DNA of 64,000 nucleotides. Source: Anagrus nilaparvatae. Lineage: Eukaryota > Arthropoda > Insecta > Hymenoptera > Mymaridae. The notes beneath the pieces are model-generated. The model saw nothing but the letters and a program-made list of their open reading frames with translations, did not search any database and was not told where the DNA came from. Both the position numbers and the translations under genes were made by a program. The stretch covers positions 64,572,501-64,636,500 of the forward strand of contig JAKSXM010000007.1 in the NCBI GenBank assembly GCA_022575985.1, read 5' to 3'. How positions within the stretch are numbered: position 1 is the first letter of the stretch; each line of letters starts with the position of its first letter. Of the stretch, positions 1-11,700 are shown piece by piece.

Positions 1-282
1 AAAAAAAATGATTTTCTGTGGCGCGCAACAAGAGATTTAAAAAAAAAATTTAAATATAAAAAAAAAAAAATAAGCTGGGTCAGCTGGTTCTTGAAGCGCG
101 CCCCGGATTCTCATCAAGCAAATACACGTACTTCAAAAATATGCAACTTTCAACATTAATCAAGATTTTTTTCTTCTCTTTTCCGACCCCGAATGAAGGA
201 GTCATAACAGCAGGTACATGTAATTTTTTTCCAAGAAACAAAAAATTTAACTTTTTTTTTCGTCTATTTATATTTTCGATAT

Positions 283-315
<33 letters not shown>

Positions 316-3146
316 AATATATATATTTTTTGTAATAGTTTTTTGATGATAATGTTTAGATTTTTATTCGAGTATGATCGATGCGCGATTTTTTTTTTTA
401 GTATCAGCTTTTTTTTTGCTTACGCTAACAATTTTTTTTGTTTTGTTCATGTCTTGATTGTTTTTTATATAAAATAAATTTTTTTTTGATGTTTTATATA
501 ATATCGAGAGATATATATGTGAGGAAACGTAAAATTTAATAGATTTTTTTTGTTATTTTTGGATTTGGACAAAAAGTTGAGACTAGACAAGTTGCATTGA
601 AATAAAATGTTAAAAGCGTAATATTTTAGTGCTTGCAAGATTGCAGCTTCTAGAAATAAGTATTAAGGCTCTATTTAAAAACGCTATTGAGTCCGATCCT
701 TCCCCACTCCTGCATGGCGTATTGTTTAAATTTAGGTCCGGTACGAATGACAGAAGTATTAAAAATTGGCGCTAATAACGGGAACAGATAATGATAAAAA
801 TTTCTTTGGAGTGATGAAGGGTTGGGACTATATTATTTGCGTAATAGACGAAAATTATATTCTGCGCATAAGGTTGTGGATTTGCCAAATAAAATTTGCC
901 AAATACTATTACGTACCAGATCTGGCCTAAATGATTTCAAGCTTCAAATTTCTTGACCTGGAACAGATTTTTTTTTTAATTCGGGCTGCGTTGCGATTTC
1001 TGGAATTTTTTCAGAAACCTTATTTGGATTTACATCTACTGTCTGCTTAAATATTCCTTTTGTTCGAACGCAGAGCCTGAATATTTGGGTTTTGTTGTCC
1101 GTGTTTTGAATATAGTACTTATTTTCGATAAAAAAAAAGCACACCACAAGAACAACAAACTAAAGTTGCCTTTATGTAACCATTTAGAAAATTTTATCTT
1201 AAAGTCCCTAAATTAAAATAATTCTAAAATTCATTTTACCCCTATATAAAATCAGGCACTTTTGCTCCCTCCCTTAAATCGGGCACATTTGAACCCTTCT
1301 CTTCTTGAATTGGACGCTTTTGACCCCCCTTTGATTTCGATGAAAATTCCTAAGTACATCTCCCTGCAAACATATTCCATAATAAAAGATAAGCTACAAT
1401 AAGTAGAATCTTTTTTCAGTTTATGTTCAGCAACCCCATATGAACATCGTAAAAAAAGCAGTTTATAACGGAAACTTTTTTTTATTGAAGAAGGGGCGCT
1501 AAATACTATTATTCTAATTTTAATAGTCAGGGGGGCAATTAATTGCTTATGAGTTGATTTTTGGTAAAATCAGACATATTCACATTCAGCGATCCCAAAA
1601 AGATTATTTTACGGAGTATTTTATAAATGTCTAAGAAATGAAGAACCTCGCCTAAAGGGATTATTTATTTAAAATAATATTTATACATGGGGTTTCCAAG
1701 TCTGGAAATAGTACTTGATTTATTTACGTTACGTTAATAAATTCAACTTAAATTTCTGTTATGTAATTTATTTTTAGTCTACACCTGAGTGGATAGTGAG
1801 TATGCAAATTTTGTAGAAACGTTTTTACGCACAAATTTCACATAATTTGCTAAAAAAAAGGCTTTTTGGATAAATGTCATAGATGTTATTTAATGATTAG
1901 ATGTAAGTGATTTTGAGACTTATGTCTCATTTCGTAAGTTAATTTTTAGATGTTCAAATTTATTAAATTTATTTTTAAATAAAATAAAATTTTTAATTAA
2001 ATAAGTTCAGATTTTATCTATGAGAAATTAAGTCACTGTAAAATTTCTGGTTTTAAGGTTACTGTAAAATTAATTTTTAATGAAAATTTAAAAAATATTT
2101 GTTGATTTTTATTAAATCAATTTAAAACCTAAACTGCGGAAATACAAACAAACACATATTAAATGAAAAATATTTCTAAAGGTATAGGATAATCTATTTA
2201 ATTGAAGTTTTCACCTGTTACATCCACACACATACTTTTTTTAAAAATTGGTATTTAGCTTCTGGGTGCTTGTATGCAAAAAAAATCAAAATTTTATTTA
2301 ATATAACAAAAATTTCTTTTATTTTTTTCAAAAATTACAAGTGACATAAAAATTCAAGGAAATTTAAAACAGTAACTTAATTTTTTAAAGACAAAATTAA
2401 TTTAATTCGTCGTTATATAATAATTATAATAATATAAAATAAAAAAAATAAAAAAACTAAATAAACAAAAAAACTTAATTTTTTGTCCAAAATGAATAAT
2501 ATTTTAGTTTGGCTTTCCTTGTATATATTGCAATAATTTTTTTTTTATTTTTATGTGAAAAAAAAAAATTTTAATTCATAAATCAAGCAGTAGTATAATA
2601 ATTATGTAGGCTATATTAAATAAATAAATAAATTAATGTATCATAAAATATGATTAAATAACAAATTAATTATACACATGTTAAAAAAAAGACTTTAAAT
2701 GTAAAATTAAAAAAACACATGTATCTTTTTTTTTTTTTTTTAACTACGTCAATAATTTAGAATTTTCATCATCAAAAAAAAAAAAAAAAAAAAACATTGA
2801 AATACATTTTACGAGAAATAATAAAAAAAAAATTGTTTATATAGTATTTTTTTTAATTTCTTTCAACTATACGTGGATGAAAAAAAAACGAGATATTAAA
2901 TAAACTCGATGAAATCAAATAAAAATTTATTGATGTGTTTATATTAATATAAATCAATCAAATGTTATAAATATTGAATAACAAATATTTTAAAGTTTTT
3001 TATTTTTATAGGTTATGATTAATGATTATTGTGGATGCGTAATTATTTATTAAATTAAATTGATTTGTTGAAATTGAGTTATTAATTTAGCGTTTATTTA
3101 ATAAAATTGGATTTCAAATTAAAATTTATTTGGGAATTTTAACTTT

Positions 3147-3307
3147 CAGTGCTGGATTTAGGTTTATGGGGGCCTGCAGGTACACAATTTAAAAAAAAAT
3201 TTTGTGGTAGCCCTTCCTAATGGCTTAATTTGTGGGGGGGTTTGTAGACGGCCTACAGGCACGGCGCGGGCGCTTTCGGTGCCTACTTGATAAATTCGGC
3301 ACTGTCA
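3147..3307. mobile_element. Small inverted-repeat element (MITE-like)
   Basis: The left end begins CAGTGCTGGATTTAG and includes GGGGCCTGCAGG. The right end, read in reverse, begins CAGTGCCGAATTTAT and includes GTGCCTGTAGGCC, so the two ends are diverged inverted copies. The interior is GC-rich for this window. The 8 bases flanking each side do not match exactly, so a hAT-type origin is only suggested by the CAGTG ends. No coding capacity. Confidence 0.35.
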
Positions 3308-3799
3308 CCTTCTATTCTCACAAGTCAATTGTCTTTGCAATGATATAAATAGATGGAATCGACAATTACGATGTAAAAGTGGGTTTTTTCACCAACACTG
3401 TCATGTCCAACTAACTGTCACGCATCTATTTTATCAGATATGTGGTCATGTTAATTCGAGTAATCCGCATTACACCTCCACTTCAAGTAAATGTCATTTC
3501 AATTTGTCAAATTCTCCTCCAATTAAAACAGCTTTGTCCTGATTTGAAGGTGTTGCGAGTTCATCACATTATGTTGCGTTAATACTCTATAATGAAGAAG
3601 TTAGGAACAGTATTTGAAATAATTAACATGAATATTCATGAAATAGCCCCTCTTGGAGAAAAACCTGTAGAGAATTTCAAGCATTAAAATTTAAATAGGC
3701 ACATAAAGCGGGTCTCGTATCCTTCATAGCATCTTATTTTTTCAATTGAATTTACCAAAATTAAGTTTCTTAATCAGCCGTGTAGTAAGAAGCTGAAAA

Positions 3800-3866
3800 A
3801 AATTTCTGCTTTAACAGGGAATCGAACCTAGGACCTTGTGGTTATGAGACCAAAGCGCTACTACCT
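3800..3866 (-). repeat. tRNA-like sequence (tRNA pseudogene or SINE head)
   Basis: On the minus strand there is a perfect internal B box (GGTTCGATTCC) preceded by an A-box-like GTAGTAGCGC and an anticodon-arm-like GGTCTCATAACC with CAT in the loop, which would be a Met-type anticodon. The acceptor ends do not pair convincingly, and the downstream flank (AAAGCAGAAATTTTTTTC) is unlike a processed tRNA 3' end. It is therefore more likely a pseudogene or the head of a tRNA-derived SINE than a working tRNA. Confidence 0.45.
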
Positions 3867-4839
3867 TCATTTTACATTAGAGAGAATTTATTCACCTTTA
3901 TTATTTTTCTAATTCTGTTATTATTAAAAAAGTCAATACTTTTTTTTATTAGCCTCGTAAGTTATCATGCTTTGATGCCTACCTTTTCCTAACCTTTGTG
4001 AGATTAATTTTAATGCTTGGAAAAATAGCGATTTAGATTTTAAAATCTTTTGACCCTTATTTTTTCAATATATCCCACTAGGCTCTAATACTGTATTTTT
4101 TTAATTAATGCGCTGAAAACATATATCAATGCCAATAAAAGCACAATATATTTCAATCAAACTAGCTCTACAGAAAAGAATTTTTTGCTGCATCTTTAAA
4201 TCAATACGAAATTACTGAAATTTTTATTTTCACTGTTAGTTATAATTAATTTATGTTCATCAGAAGCCCCTATCTTTTTAACATAAATTTGTAACGTATC
4301 GTTATTCATTTGTACTTTATATTGATTCGTTCCCTCACGAAAATCATACCTAAGAGCCTAAAATATTTAAAAAAATTTTCTAAAGCGTAGAAAAATAAAA
4401 GTATATTTTCATAAATTTTACCGACACATTAAGATGGCGTTATTTCAAAATTTAAATTGAAAACCGAAAATTTTCATGCATAAAGCTACAAAATAATCCA
4501 CAATAACCAATAATGATATCCAATTTTGTTGTTGTAAAACTTAAGGAAACGGAAAAATAAAATAAAAATAAAATAAATATTAAACGGCATCTTCAACACG
4601 TTTAATAAAAAACTCGTAAAAAAAAAAATAAATCTAAAATAAATTTTCTTCTAAGTAACTAGTTTTATATAAATATACTCTTTTGCTATTTCATTTTTCA
4701 TTTCTTTTGTTTTTATTTATAGAAATATATTATATATATGTATATGTATATATAATATATATGTATGTCCAACTTTCTTTTGCACTTATAGATATACTTG
4801 TCGCACACAATATATATAAAATATACAATATATATATAT

Positions 4840-5469
4840 GTCCAGGTCCAGCTTAACTCACTAGAACAAATTTTTTTTTTCAAAATTTTTTTCTTAACGA
4901 TTTATTAAGGTCTTGGATTTGCATTTTTACCGAAATTTTTGAAAAATATTAATTTTTACCGAAAATTTCTGATACTCGGAAATTGGTTTTTTTGAGATTT
5001 TTGATTTTTTGGACTTTTAAAACCAGTACCAAAGCACTTTTTATAGTTACAAATGATTTTGAAAAATTTTTCTTTTTGCCTAGACTAACTACAAAAAAAT
5101 TTTTTTTTTATTTTGGTTTAATTTTTAGCGGTATGTTGAACTTGACTTCCGGTTAATTTGAAAAATTCAAACTACCAAAAATGAAAGCATTAGTGGCCCA
5201 AAATAAAAAATAAAAATTTCTTTAGGTAGCCTAGGTAAAAAGAAAACTTTTTCCCAACCATAATATATAAACAGTGCTTGGGTACTGAGATAATTAAGCC
5301 TTTCTAAAGCCCTAAAAATCAAAAATCTCAAAAAAATCAATTTTTGAGCATCAGATATTTTCAATAAAAATAATATATTTTAAATATTCCGGTAAGAACG
5401 CAAATCCAAGACCTAAAATAAGCCTTTAAGAAAAAAATTTTTGTCCGGTAAGTTAAGCTGGAATTGTAC
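4840..5469. mobile_element. Foldback element, arms about 300 bp
   Basis: The left end (TCCAGCTTAACTCACTAGAA) is repeated in inverted orientation at the right end (TCCAGCTTAACTTACCGGAC). The inversion continues inward across almost the whole element, including TCTTGGATTTGC and TTTTTGAGATTTTTGATTTT in both arms. It sits between TATATA tracts that may be the target. The centre carries AACTTGACTTCCGGTTAATTTG, close to a motif in the arms of the 9723-10826 foldback, so the two belong to related families. No protein is supported; the short minus-strand ORF here is a by-product of the palindrome. Confidence 0.75.
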
Positions 5470-6709
5470 ATATATATATATTATATATAAGCATAGAAAA
5501 TAGTTAAAATTAAGCTTTGTACTATATAGCTCTCCTAGCCGTACTAAAATTAATAAAATATTTCTTCCTGGTACATATTATATATATATTTGTATTTAAA
5601 TATATTAGACTAAGCGTTATATTTAAATTAATTTGCTTAATTTTTTGTCTGCTAAGAATTGTCAGTCAATGATATATTGAAAATATCAGTTTTTGAAAAA
5701 TAATTAAAAGCCCAGCTTTTAATAATTCATTTCGCCTGAAATTTTCAAATACCACTCATTTTTTGTTAAAATCATATGTCAATTTTAAATTAACGTTCAT
5801 TCTAATATAGAAAAAAGTGAATTGTAATTATAATACCTATATATATGTTTTAAAAATAAAAACTTCAAGTACTCTTTTCTCTCTTGATTTACTTTATACA
5901 CATATACAGTGGTTAATAAAAGCTTGCAATTCACTTTCATATATATATGTTACACCCCATCCGTGTAATTGACCAATTCATGAAATGGTCAACTTTTTGA
6001 CCAATTCATGAAATGGTCAAGCCCCTTGCCCAATTCATGAATTGGTCAAAATTTTGACCATTTCATGAATTGGTCAAAAATATTCAATTTTTTTACACTA
6101 GTTGGTCAATAATTTTGGAATGAATAAAAATAACATTTATGTACACAGGAGTCATTATTATATTTTTTAATTTTAATAATTTTAATAATTAAAAATACAT
6201 ATTAATAAAAAATATATTACAAGTCTAAGTTAAAAATAATTTTTAAGTAAAAAATTTCTAATAAAAATATATAGTTAGAAAATTAATATTTCTCAGTATA
6301 TTCTCATTTAACCCATTAACGCCCAACCGGCAATTCCTGGACACTCGCATATTTTTATATGAAAAAATTGAAATTTTGGGCCAAAAATGGTACCTAGTAG
6401 GTATTTAGGACTGCTCTTTCCGAATCTGAATTTCGTTTTCACGTACCTCGGGGATGCGATATTAACCCCCAAAGTGGGGTATGTTTTAAATGAATTTTTG
6501 AACTTTCTTTATAATGTTATTTAGCTAATAAAAACAGTTGATTATTATAGTACATCCCCCACGCCCCCATAATGTACCCCCCCCCCCATGGGGTAAAACA
6601 GTTAACAATATTTTTCTTTTATTTTCTGAGGTTTTTAAAATTTCTAGCAATAATTTTAACATGGAACATGTTCATTGGATGGGGTATTTGAAAAAGTCCG
6701 GCTCGGCAG

Positions 6710-6812
6710 GGGGGGGGGGGTGAAAAAGTGACGCTTTTAGGGGGGGGGGATAAAAAATTGACGCTTTTAGGGGGGGGTAAAAATTGACGTTTTTAGGGGG
6801 GGGGGGTCAAAT
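6710..6812 (+). repeat. G-run repeat, about 30-bp unit
   Basis: Four runs of 7 or more G are separated by a repeated spacer of the form TAAAAATTGACGCTTTTAG. The regular spacing shows a short tandem array. The loops are longer than in canonical G-quadruplexes, so quadruplex formation is possible but not implied. Confidence 0.7.
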
Positions 6813-6844
6813 GGACTTAGAATATTTTCGATTCAGGGACTTTT

Positions 6845-7107
6845 GGTGCAGAAGTACCTAGGGACCTATGGTGCAGAAGTACCTAGGGACCTTTGGTTCA
6901 GAAGTACCTAGGGACTATGGTGCAGAAGTCCCTAAAGACCTTTGGTGCAAAAGTACCTAGGGAGCATTGGTGCAGAAGTACCTAGGGACCTATGGTGCAG
7001 AAGTTCCTAAAGACCTTTGGTGCAGAAGTACCTAGGGAGGATTGGTGCAGAAATCGCTAAAGACCTTTGGTGCAGAAGTAGCTAGGGACCATTGGTGCAG
7101 AATTTTT
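6845..7107 (+). repeat. 25-bp minisatellite, about ten copies
   Basis: Tandem units close to GGTGCAGAAGTACCTAGGGA followed by a variable 5-base end (CCTAT, CCTTT, GCATT, CCATT). Copies alternate between a CCTAGGGA and a CCTAAAGA form, suggesting a 50-bp higher-order unit in part of the array. No coding frame is implied. Confidence 0.8.
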
Positions 7108-8629
7108 AAGAATTTATTGTAAAAATTAATAAAAAATAAATTCATATTATTTAAAAAACTATAATAATTTGAAAATTTAATTAATTTGGTTCATTTTGAT
7201 GTCTAAGCAGCATGATTTCTATAATAAAAATCTAAATATAAATATTTGCATATAAATATTTTTATTATGAACACAATAGATACTTTATTATCAATGTTAT
7301 AAATGAACATGTTCCATGCTCGTTGGTTGTGTATAGTTACACAAACCGGTTATAAATTTTTTCTAATAGTCAACTGTTTTTATTGGCTAAATAACATTAT
7401 AAAGAAAGATCAAAAATTCATTTAAAACATGAAAAAACATTATTTGTTACCGAATTTTGCGGTATTTGGGTCCATTATTTGGAATAAAATATAAAGAATT
7501 CGGGATCAGCGTGTCTTTAAACCCCAAGTGTTGCAGTCAAGAATAATTTATTAAGTTTTAAAATAAATATTTTTTTTACTAAATTTTGCAGTTTCGGGGT
7601 CCATTATTCGGAATTTTTGAATTTTGTAACCGAATTTGAGCTCAGCGTACCCAAAAACCCCCGTAATTATATATAAAAATAATTTTTTACTTTTTTAAAA
7701 AATAGTAAATTGTACTAAAAGTTAACTACCCCTCGATATAAAAATATATCGTCTATTCTGTAATTCAGAAATTTACATAGCATAGACTGCAAAAATAAGT
7801 ATTACCGACCATAGACTGTTATTCTGTAATTTTGGACATATATTTACAGAATAGTGTTTAGAGAGTAAAATAAAAATTATAAACTGATAAATAAGTTACA
7901 TTTAAAATGTTTTATGTTATACCTATAATTTATATGCATGCTAAAATATTATAATTATTCAATTTTAAATATTGACCAACTAGTGTAAAAAAATTGAATA
8001 TTTCTGACCAGTTCATGAATTGGTCAAATTTTTTACTATTTTTTGACCAATTCATGAATTGGGCAAGGGGCTTGACCATTTCATGAATTGGTCAATTACA
8101 CGGATGGGGTGTAACATATATATATAGATTTAGAAAAGAGAAAATGTAGAAGGCAACAAAAAGCTAAAAAAAAAAATCAATAATCCCGAACATAGCTTTA
8201 CAGATTATTATTTTTCTTTTTTTTATTTAAAACGAGTGAGCTTTTATTTATATCATAAATTATGTAAGGGTGACTGAACGAAAACTGATGTTTGATATAT
8301 ATATATATATTATTATTATTATGATGTATGTTGTATGCCAAAAATAACAATTTTTAAATAAATAATACATCAGTTTTACATTTTATATGCGTTATAAGTC
8401 AAATTTTAAAATTTTTTCTGTACTTTTTTATTTTAAAAGAAAAAAATTTTTAACGGAAATAGAAAATTAAAAAAACATCTGTCAAAAAAAAAATAATGAG
8501 AAATTTAAATATAAAATATGGCTCGTTCGTTAAATAATAATGAATATTAATAATTAATAATAATAAAAAAATTTTAATGAATTAATTAACTAAAAGATAT
8601 ATTGACGACTTTAGAAAAATTAGTTACAG

Positions 8630-8769
8630 GGTAGTGGCGGTGGTGGCGGGTAATAGTGAAGCGGTAACACTTAATAATTTACATGCTGATACACAATATC
8701 AGTTAATTGTCACTGCCGTTAAACAAGGCAAAAAGTTTAGGAGTCGCCCGATCGTCTTCCGTACTCTTG
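8630..8769 (+). CDS. Exon: C-terminal half of FN3 domain
   Basis: The acceptor TTACAG ends at 8629. The reading frame runs from GTA at 8631 to the donor G/GTAGGT at 8770. It encodes VVAVVAGNSEAVTLNNLHAD and continues TQYQLIVTAVKQGKKF...IVFRTL. The spacing L-x-P/A-x-T-x-Y followed by V-x-A-V is the E-F-G strand signature of fibronectin type III folds. Ends in phase 1. The exon for the first half of the domain is not visible upstream. Confidence 0.8.
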
Positions 8770-11700
8770 GTAGGTTTAGTTTTTTAATCCTATTAATTTT
8801 TTTGAATGAAAAATCACGTTAGTAAAACGGGCTATGAATTTTCACTCAAAAAAAATTTTAACTCAAATTAATAAAAATTAATGAATAAATTATTTTTTAG
8901 AACCTCCAAGGACGTCTCCTCAACAGGATTCATCCGTCACTGGAGTTCCCATTCCTCCGCCACCGCCTTCGGTCAATCAGCCAAAGACTTATTTAACGGT
9001 AACAAACTAAATCTTTTTAAAAAAGAAAAAAATTACATAATCTTACGTTTATTATGAAATAATCTCAAGGGAAATTCATTCTAATCCATTTCCCTTGAGT
9101 TCTGTACTACTCGTTTTGAGTATTTTATACTAAGATTACTTCTCTACTAAAATTATAGAACTTAAAAGATTTCTTTTTCTTGGATTACAGGTTAGAGGTA
9201 TTGAAGTTGGAATCGTGGTTGTGGTCTTAATTTTTTGGGCTGGTGCAATAGCTCTATTTTTCAATAGATGGGGTAAAATTCGTATGTTACTTCCTTATCA
9301 ACCAGATTATAAACAGGAACAACTTAAAGTACCAGGAACAGGAGTTAATCCAAATCCTATACCAAATAATTCACAACACACATGTTCTCAGGTAAATTAA
9401 TTTAAAAAAACAAAATATTTCTTATTTCGCTATATTTTTTTATTTCTTCTTCTTCCATCATTTCGATTCATTGAGGGTTCATTTTTTTTTTATAAAATAT
9501 TTATTGCATTCAGGGTGTCCTCCTTTATTTTTTACTTTTTTTTTGGAATATGCAATATAAATAATCTGTTTTATTATTTTATTCTAAGAAGTCGCGTGTA
9601 ACAAACTAATAGAAAATAACATTTACGTTTTTATTATATGTCAATTCAAAAATTTCTCATAGTTTTTTTTAACTTATTTATATGATTGAATATATAACCA
9701 AATAAATATTATAAAAATATATGGGCACGTTCAGGGAAGAACGACACGCTAAAAAATAAAAAAAATAAAAAATTTGGGTCTTTTTTTACCTGGGATTTGT
9801 GAAATCACTCATAGTTTAAACCTGGTTTAAACTTCCTGATGCATATTTTGAGATACAGCTGCTCCAAAGTTGGATTTTTTCATTTTTTTGATTTCAGCTG
9901 CCCAGTTCAAACTGAAATAACTCAAATCCATTAAACTTTTAACATATACATATGATTGGGAAAAAATTTTCTTTTTACTTGGCCTACCCGAAAAAAGTTT
10001 TTTTTTTATTTTGGGCCACTTCCGGTTTCAATTTTAGTGGTTTGAAATTTTCAAATTGACCGGAAGTCAAGTTCGCCATAATTATTTATGCTCAAATTTT
10101 TCCAGAATGTTGGCCTATATGTCAGTTTTACCCAAAAAAATTTTGGGTATGTGATACTCAAATAAGCGCCCACAATAGTGTAGTCTGCCAAAAATAGCCA
10201 AATAAGCCAAAACAGTGTGCGGAATTTGTTTATTTTTTTCCAATCGACTTAAAATCGGTATCAATATAATTAATTATCGATAAAATTGACCAAAAAAGAC
10301 CAATTATTAATTTGTACGATATTTTTGGCAGATTTCGAGCTAATTTTGGCTGATTTTTGCAGATTAAAATAATGATTGTGGGCGCTCATTTGAGTATCAC
10401 GCATATCCAAAATTTTTTTGGGTAAAACTGACACATAGGCCAACATTCTGGAAAATTTGAGCATAAATAACTATGGCGAACTTGACTTCCGGTCAATTTG
10501 AAAATTTCAAACCATTAAAAATGAAACCGGAAGTGGCCCAAAATAAAAAAAAATTTTTTTTTGGGTAGGCCAGGTAAAAAGAAAATTTTTTCCCAATCAT
10601 ATGTATATGTTAAAAGTTTCATGGTTTTGAGTTATTTCAGTTTGAACTGGGCAGCTGAAATCCAAAAATTGAAAAAATCCAACTTTGGAGCAGCTGTATC
10701 TCAAAATTATGCATCAGGCAGTGTAAAATAGGATTGGTTTCACAAATCCTAGGTAAAAAATGACACAAAAAAAAATTTATTTTTATTTTTTATTTTTCGA
10801 TTGGTCGTTCTTTCCTGGATGTGCCCATATATATATATTTCTGTTTATTGTTTTATACTGCATTAAACTTTTGTTTTCGTAGTAATAAATATCAATATTT
10901 ATATATATGGCCTAATATAGATAATTTTTACCTAATTTTAATAGTAATAAAGGAAAATGTTGATGGTTACATAGTAGTAAAATTTTCGATGTAACTTACA
11001 CTAAATATATGGCTAAATTCAAATCAAACTGGGATAAGATGCATGGTCGGGTTTTCAAATCGGTACCAAAGTATTTCCCGGAAGTACTACTAAAATAAGC
11101 CTCCACGTCATTTTGTAGCTCATAAGGTTCAGTCCTCGATTTTTGGCGGCCATTTTCGTGTTTTGGACTCTTTTAAAAAAGTAAGAATAATGAAAGATAA
11201 ATTTCCTTATTCTTTCTGCAAAAAACTCACACTAACATGAAAATTTTTTCCCTCTTAGTTCCGGATAGAAAATTTCCCGTAGCAATCATTTCAGGGGTCA
11301 GCATTTTTTTTGATCTGAGAAGTGAATGACATACGTCGTTTTTTTTCAAAAGTCTATTTATCAAAAGCATATATGCTATATATAGATGAAAAATCCTCTA
11401 ATAGGACTCAAAATACTTCTGACACTTCAAATTTTTTGATCAAAAAGAGAAAATGCAGGGTTATGTCGTTTTGAGAGCTCTAGAACAAATAATAGAATTT
11501 CATTTTTTACGAATTTCAATTTTCCTGCCAAGTAACGTGGTAAATAAAAAATCACGTTTTTTACAGAAAGAATAAGAAAAGTTATCTCTCATTTTTCTTA
11601 CTTTTTTTATAAGAGTTCAAAACACAAAGCCACAAAAAATCGAGAACTGAGCCTTATGAGCTAAAAAATGACGTGGATGCTTATTTTAACATGGAACATG

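Larger units (their letters stand above)
1..4839. other. Intergenic or intronic AT-rich DNA, no supported gene
   Basis: Mostly AT-rich sequence with homopolymer runs and TA microsatellites (about 285-320 and 4725-4835). A less AT-rich patch at about 70-215 ends in a plausible splice donor (CAG/GTACAT at 211-217), but no frame there joins in phase to the exon at 8630, so I call no exon. A tRNA-like block lies at 3800-3866 and a small inverted repeat at 3147-3307; both are listed separately. If the FN3-domain gene starts outside the window, this stretch is part of its intron. Confidence 0.5.
6480..7435. repeat. Inner inverted repeat nested in the 5949-8115 element
   Basis: The left arm (ATGTTTTAAATGAATTTTTG, then CTTTATAATGTTATTTAGC) is mirrored at 7369-7432. 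ACATGGAACATGTTCATTGG at 6659 is mirrored by the AACATGTTCCATGC motif at 7307. The same ACATGGAACATGTT motif recurs at 11690 and 13752, which ties this inner unit to the 11010-13890 element. Most likely an older element inside which, or together with which, the outer foldback moved. Confidence 0.55.
5949..8115. mobile_element. 2.2-kb foldback element with hairpin-rich ends
   Basis: Both ends begin GTTACACCCCATCCGTGTAA when read inward. Each arm, roughly 140-175 bp, holds several copies of the motif TTGACCAATTCATGAAATGG or its near-palindromic variant (TTGACCAATTCATGAATTGG). The left arm has one more copy than the right. ATATATAT lies on both sides, compatible with an 8-bp target duplication but in low-complexity sequence. 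Inside are a second inverted repeat (about 6480-6550 against 7365-7435), G-rich tracts and a 25-bp minisatellite. No transposase is visible, so it is non-autonomous. Confidence 0.8.

Noticed and set aside
70..215. Less AT-rich patch ending in CAG/GTACAT, possible upstream exon of the FN3 gene
   Set aside because: The exon at 8630 needs a donor in phase 2; the frame that fits has an in-frame TGA just upstream, and the open frame ends in phase 1. No FN3 first-half sequence is visible.
3800..3866. Functional tRNA-Met gene
   Set aside because: The B box is perfect but the acceptor stem does not pair and no Pol III terminator directly follows; kept as tRNA-like repeat only.
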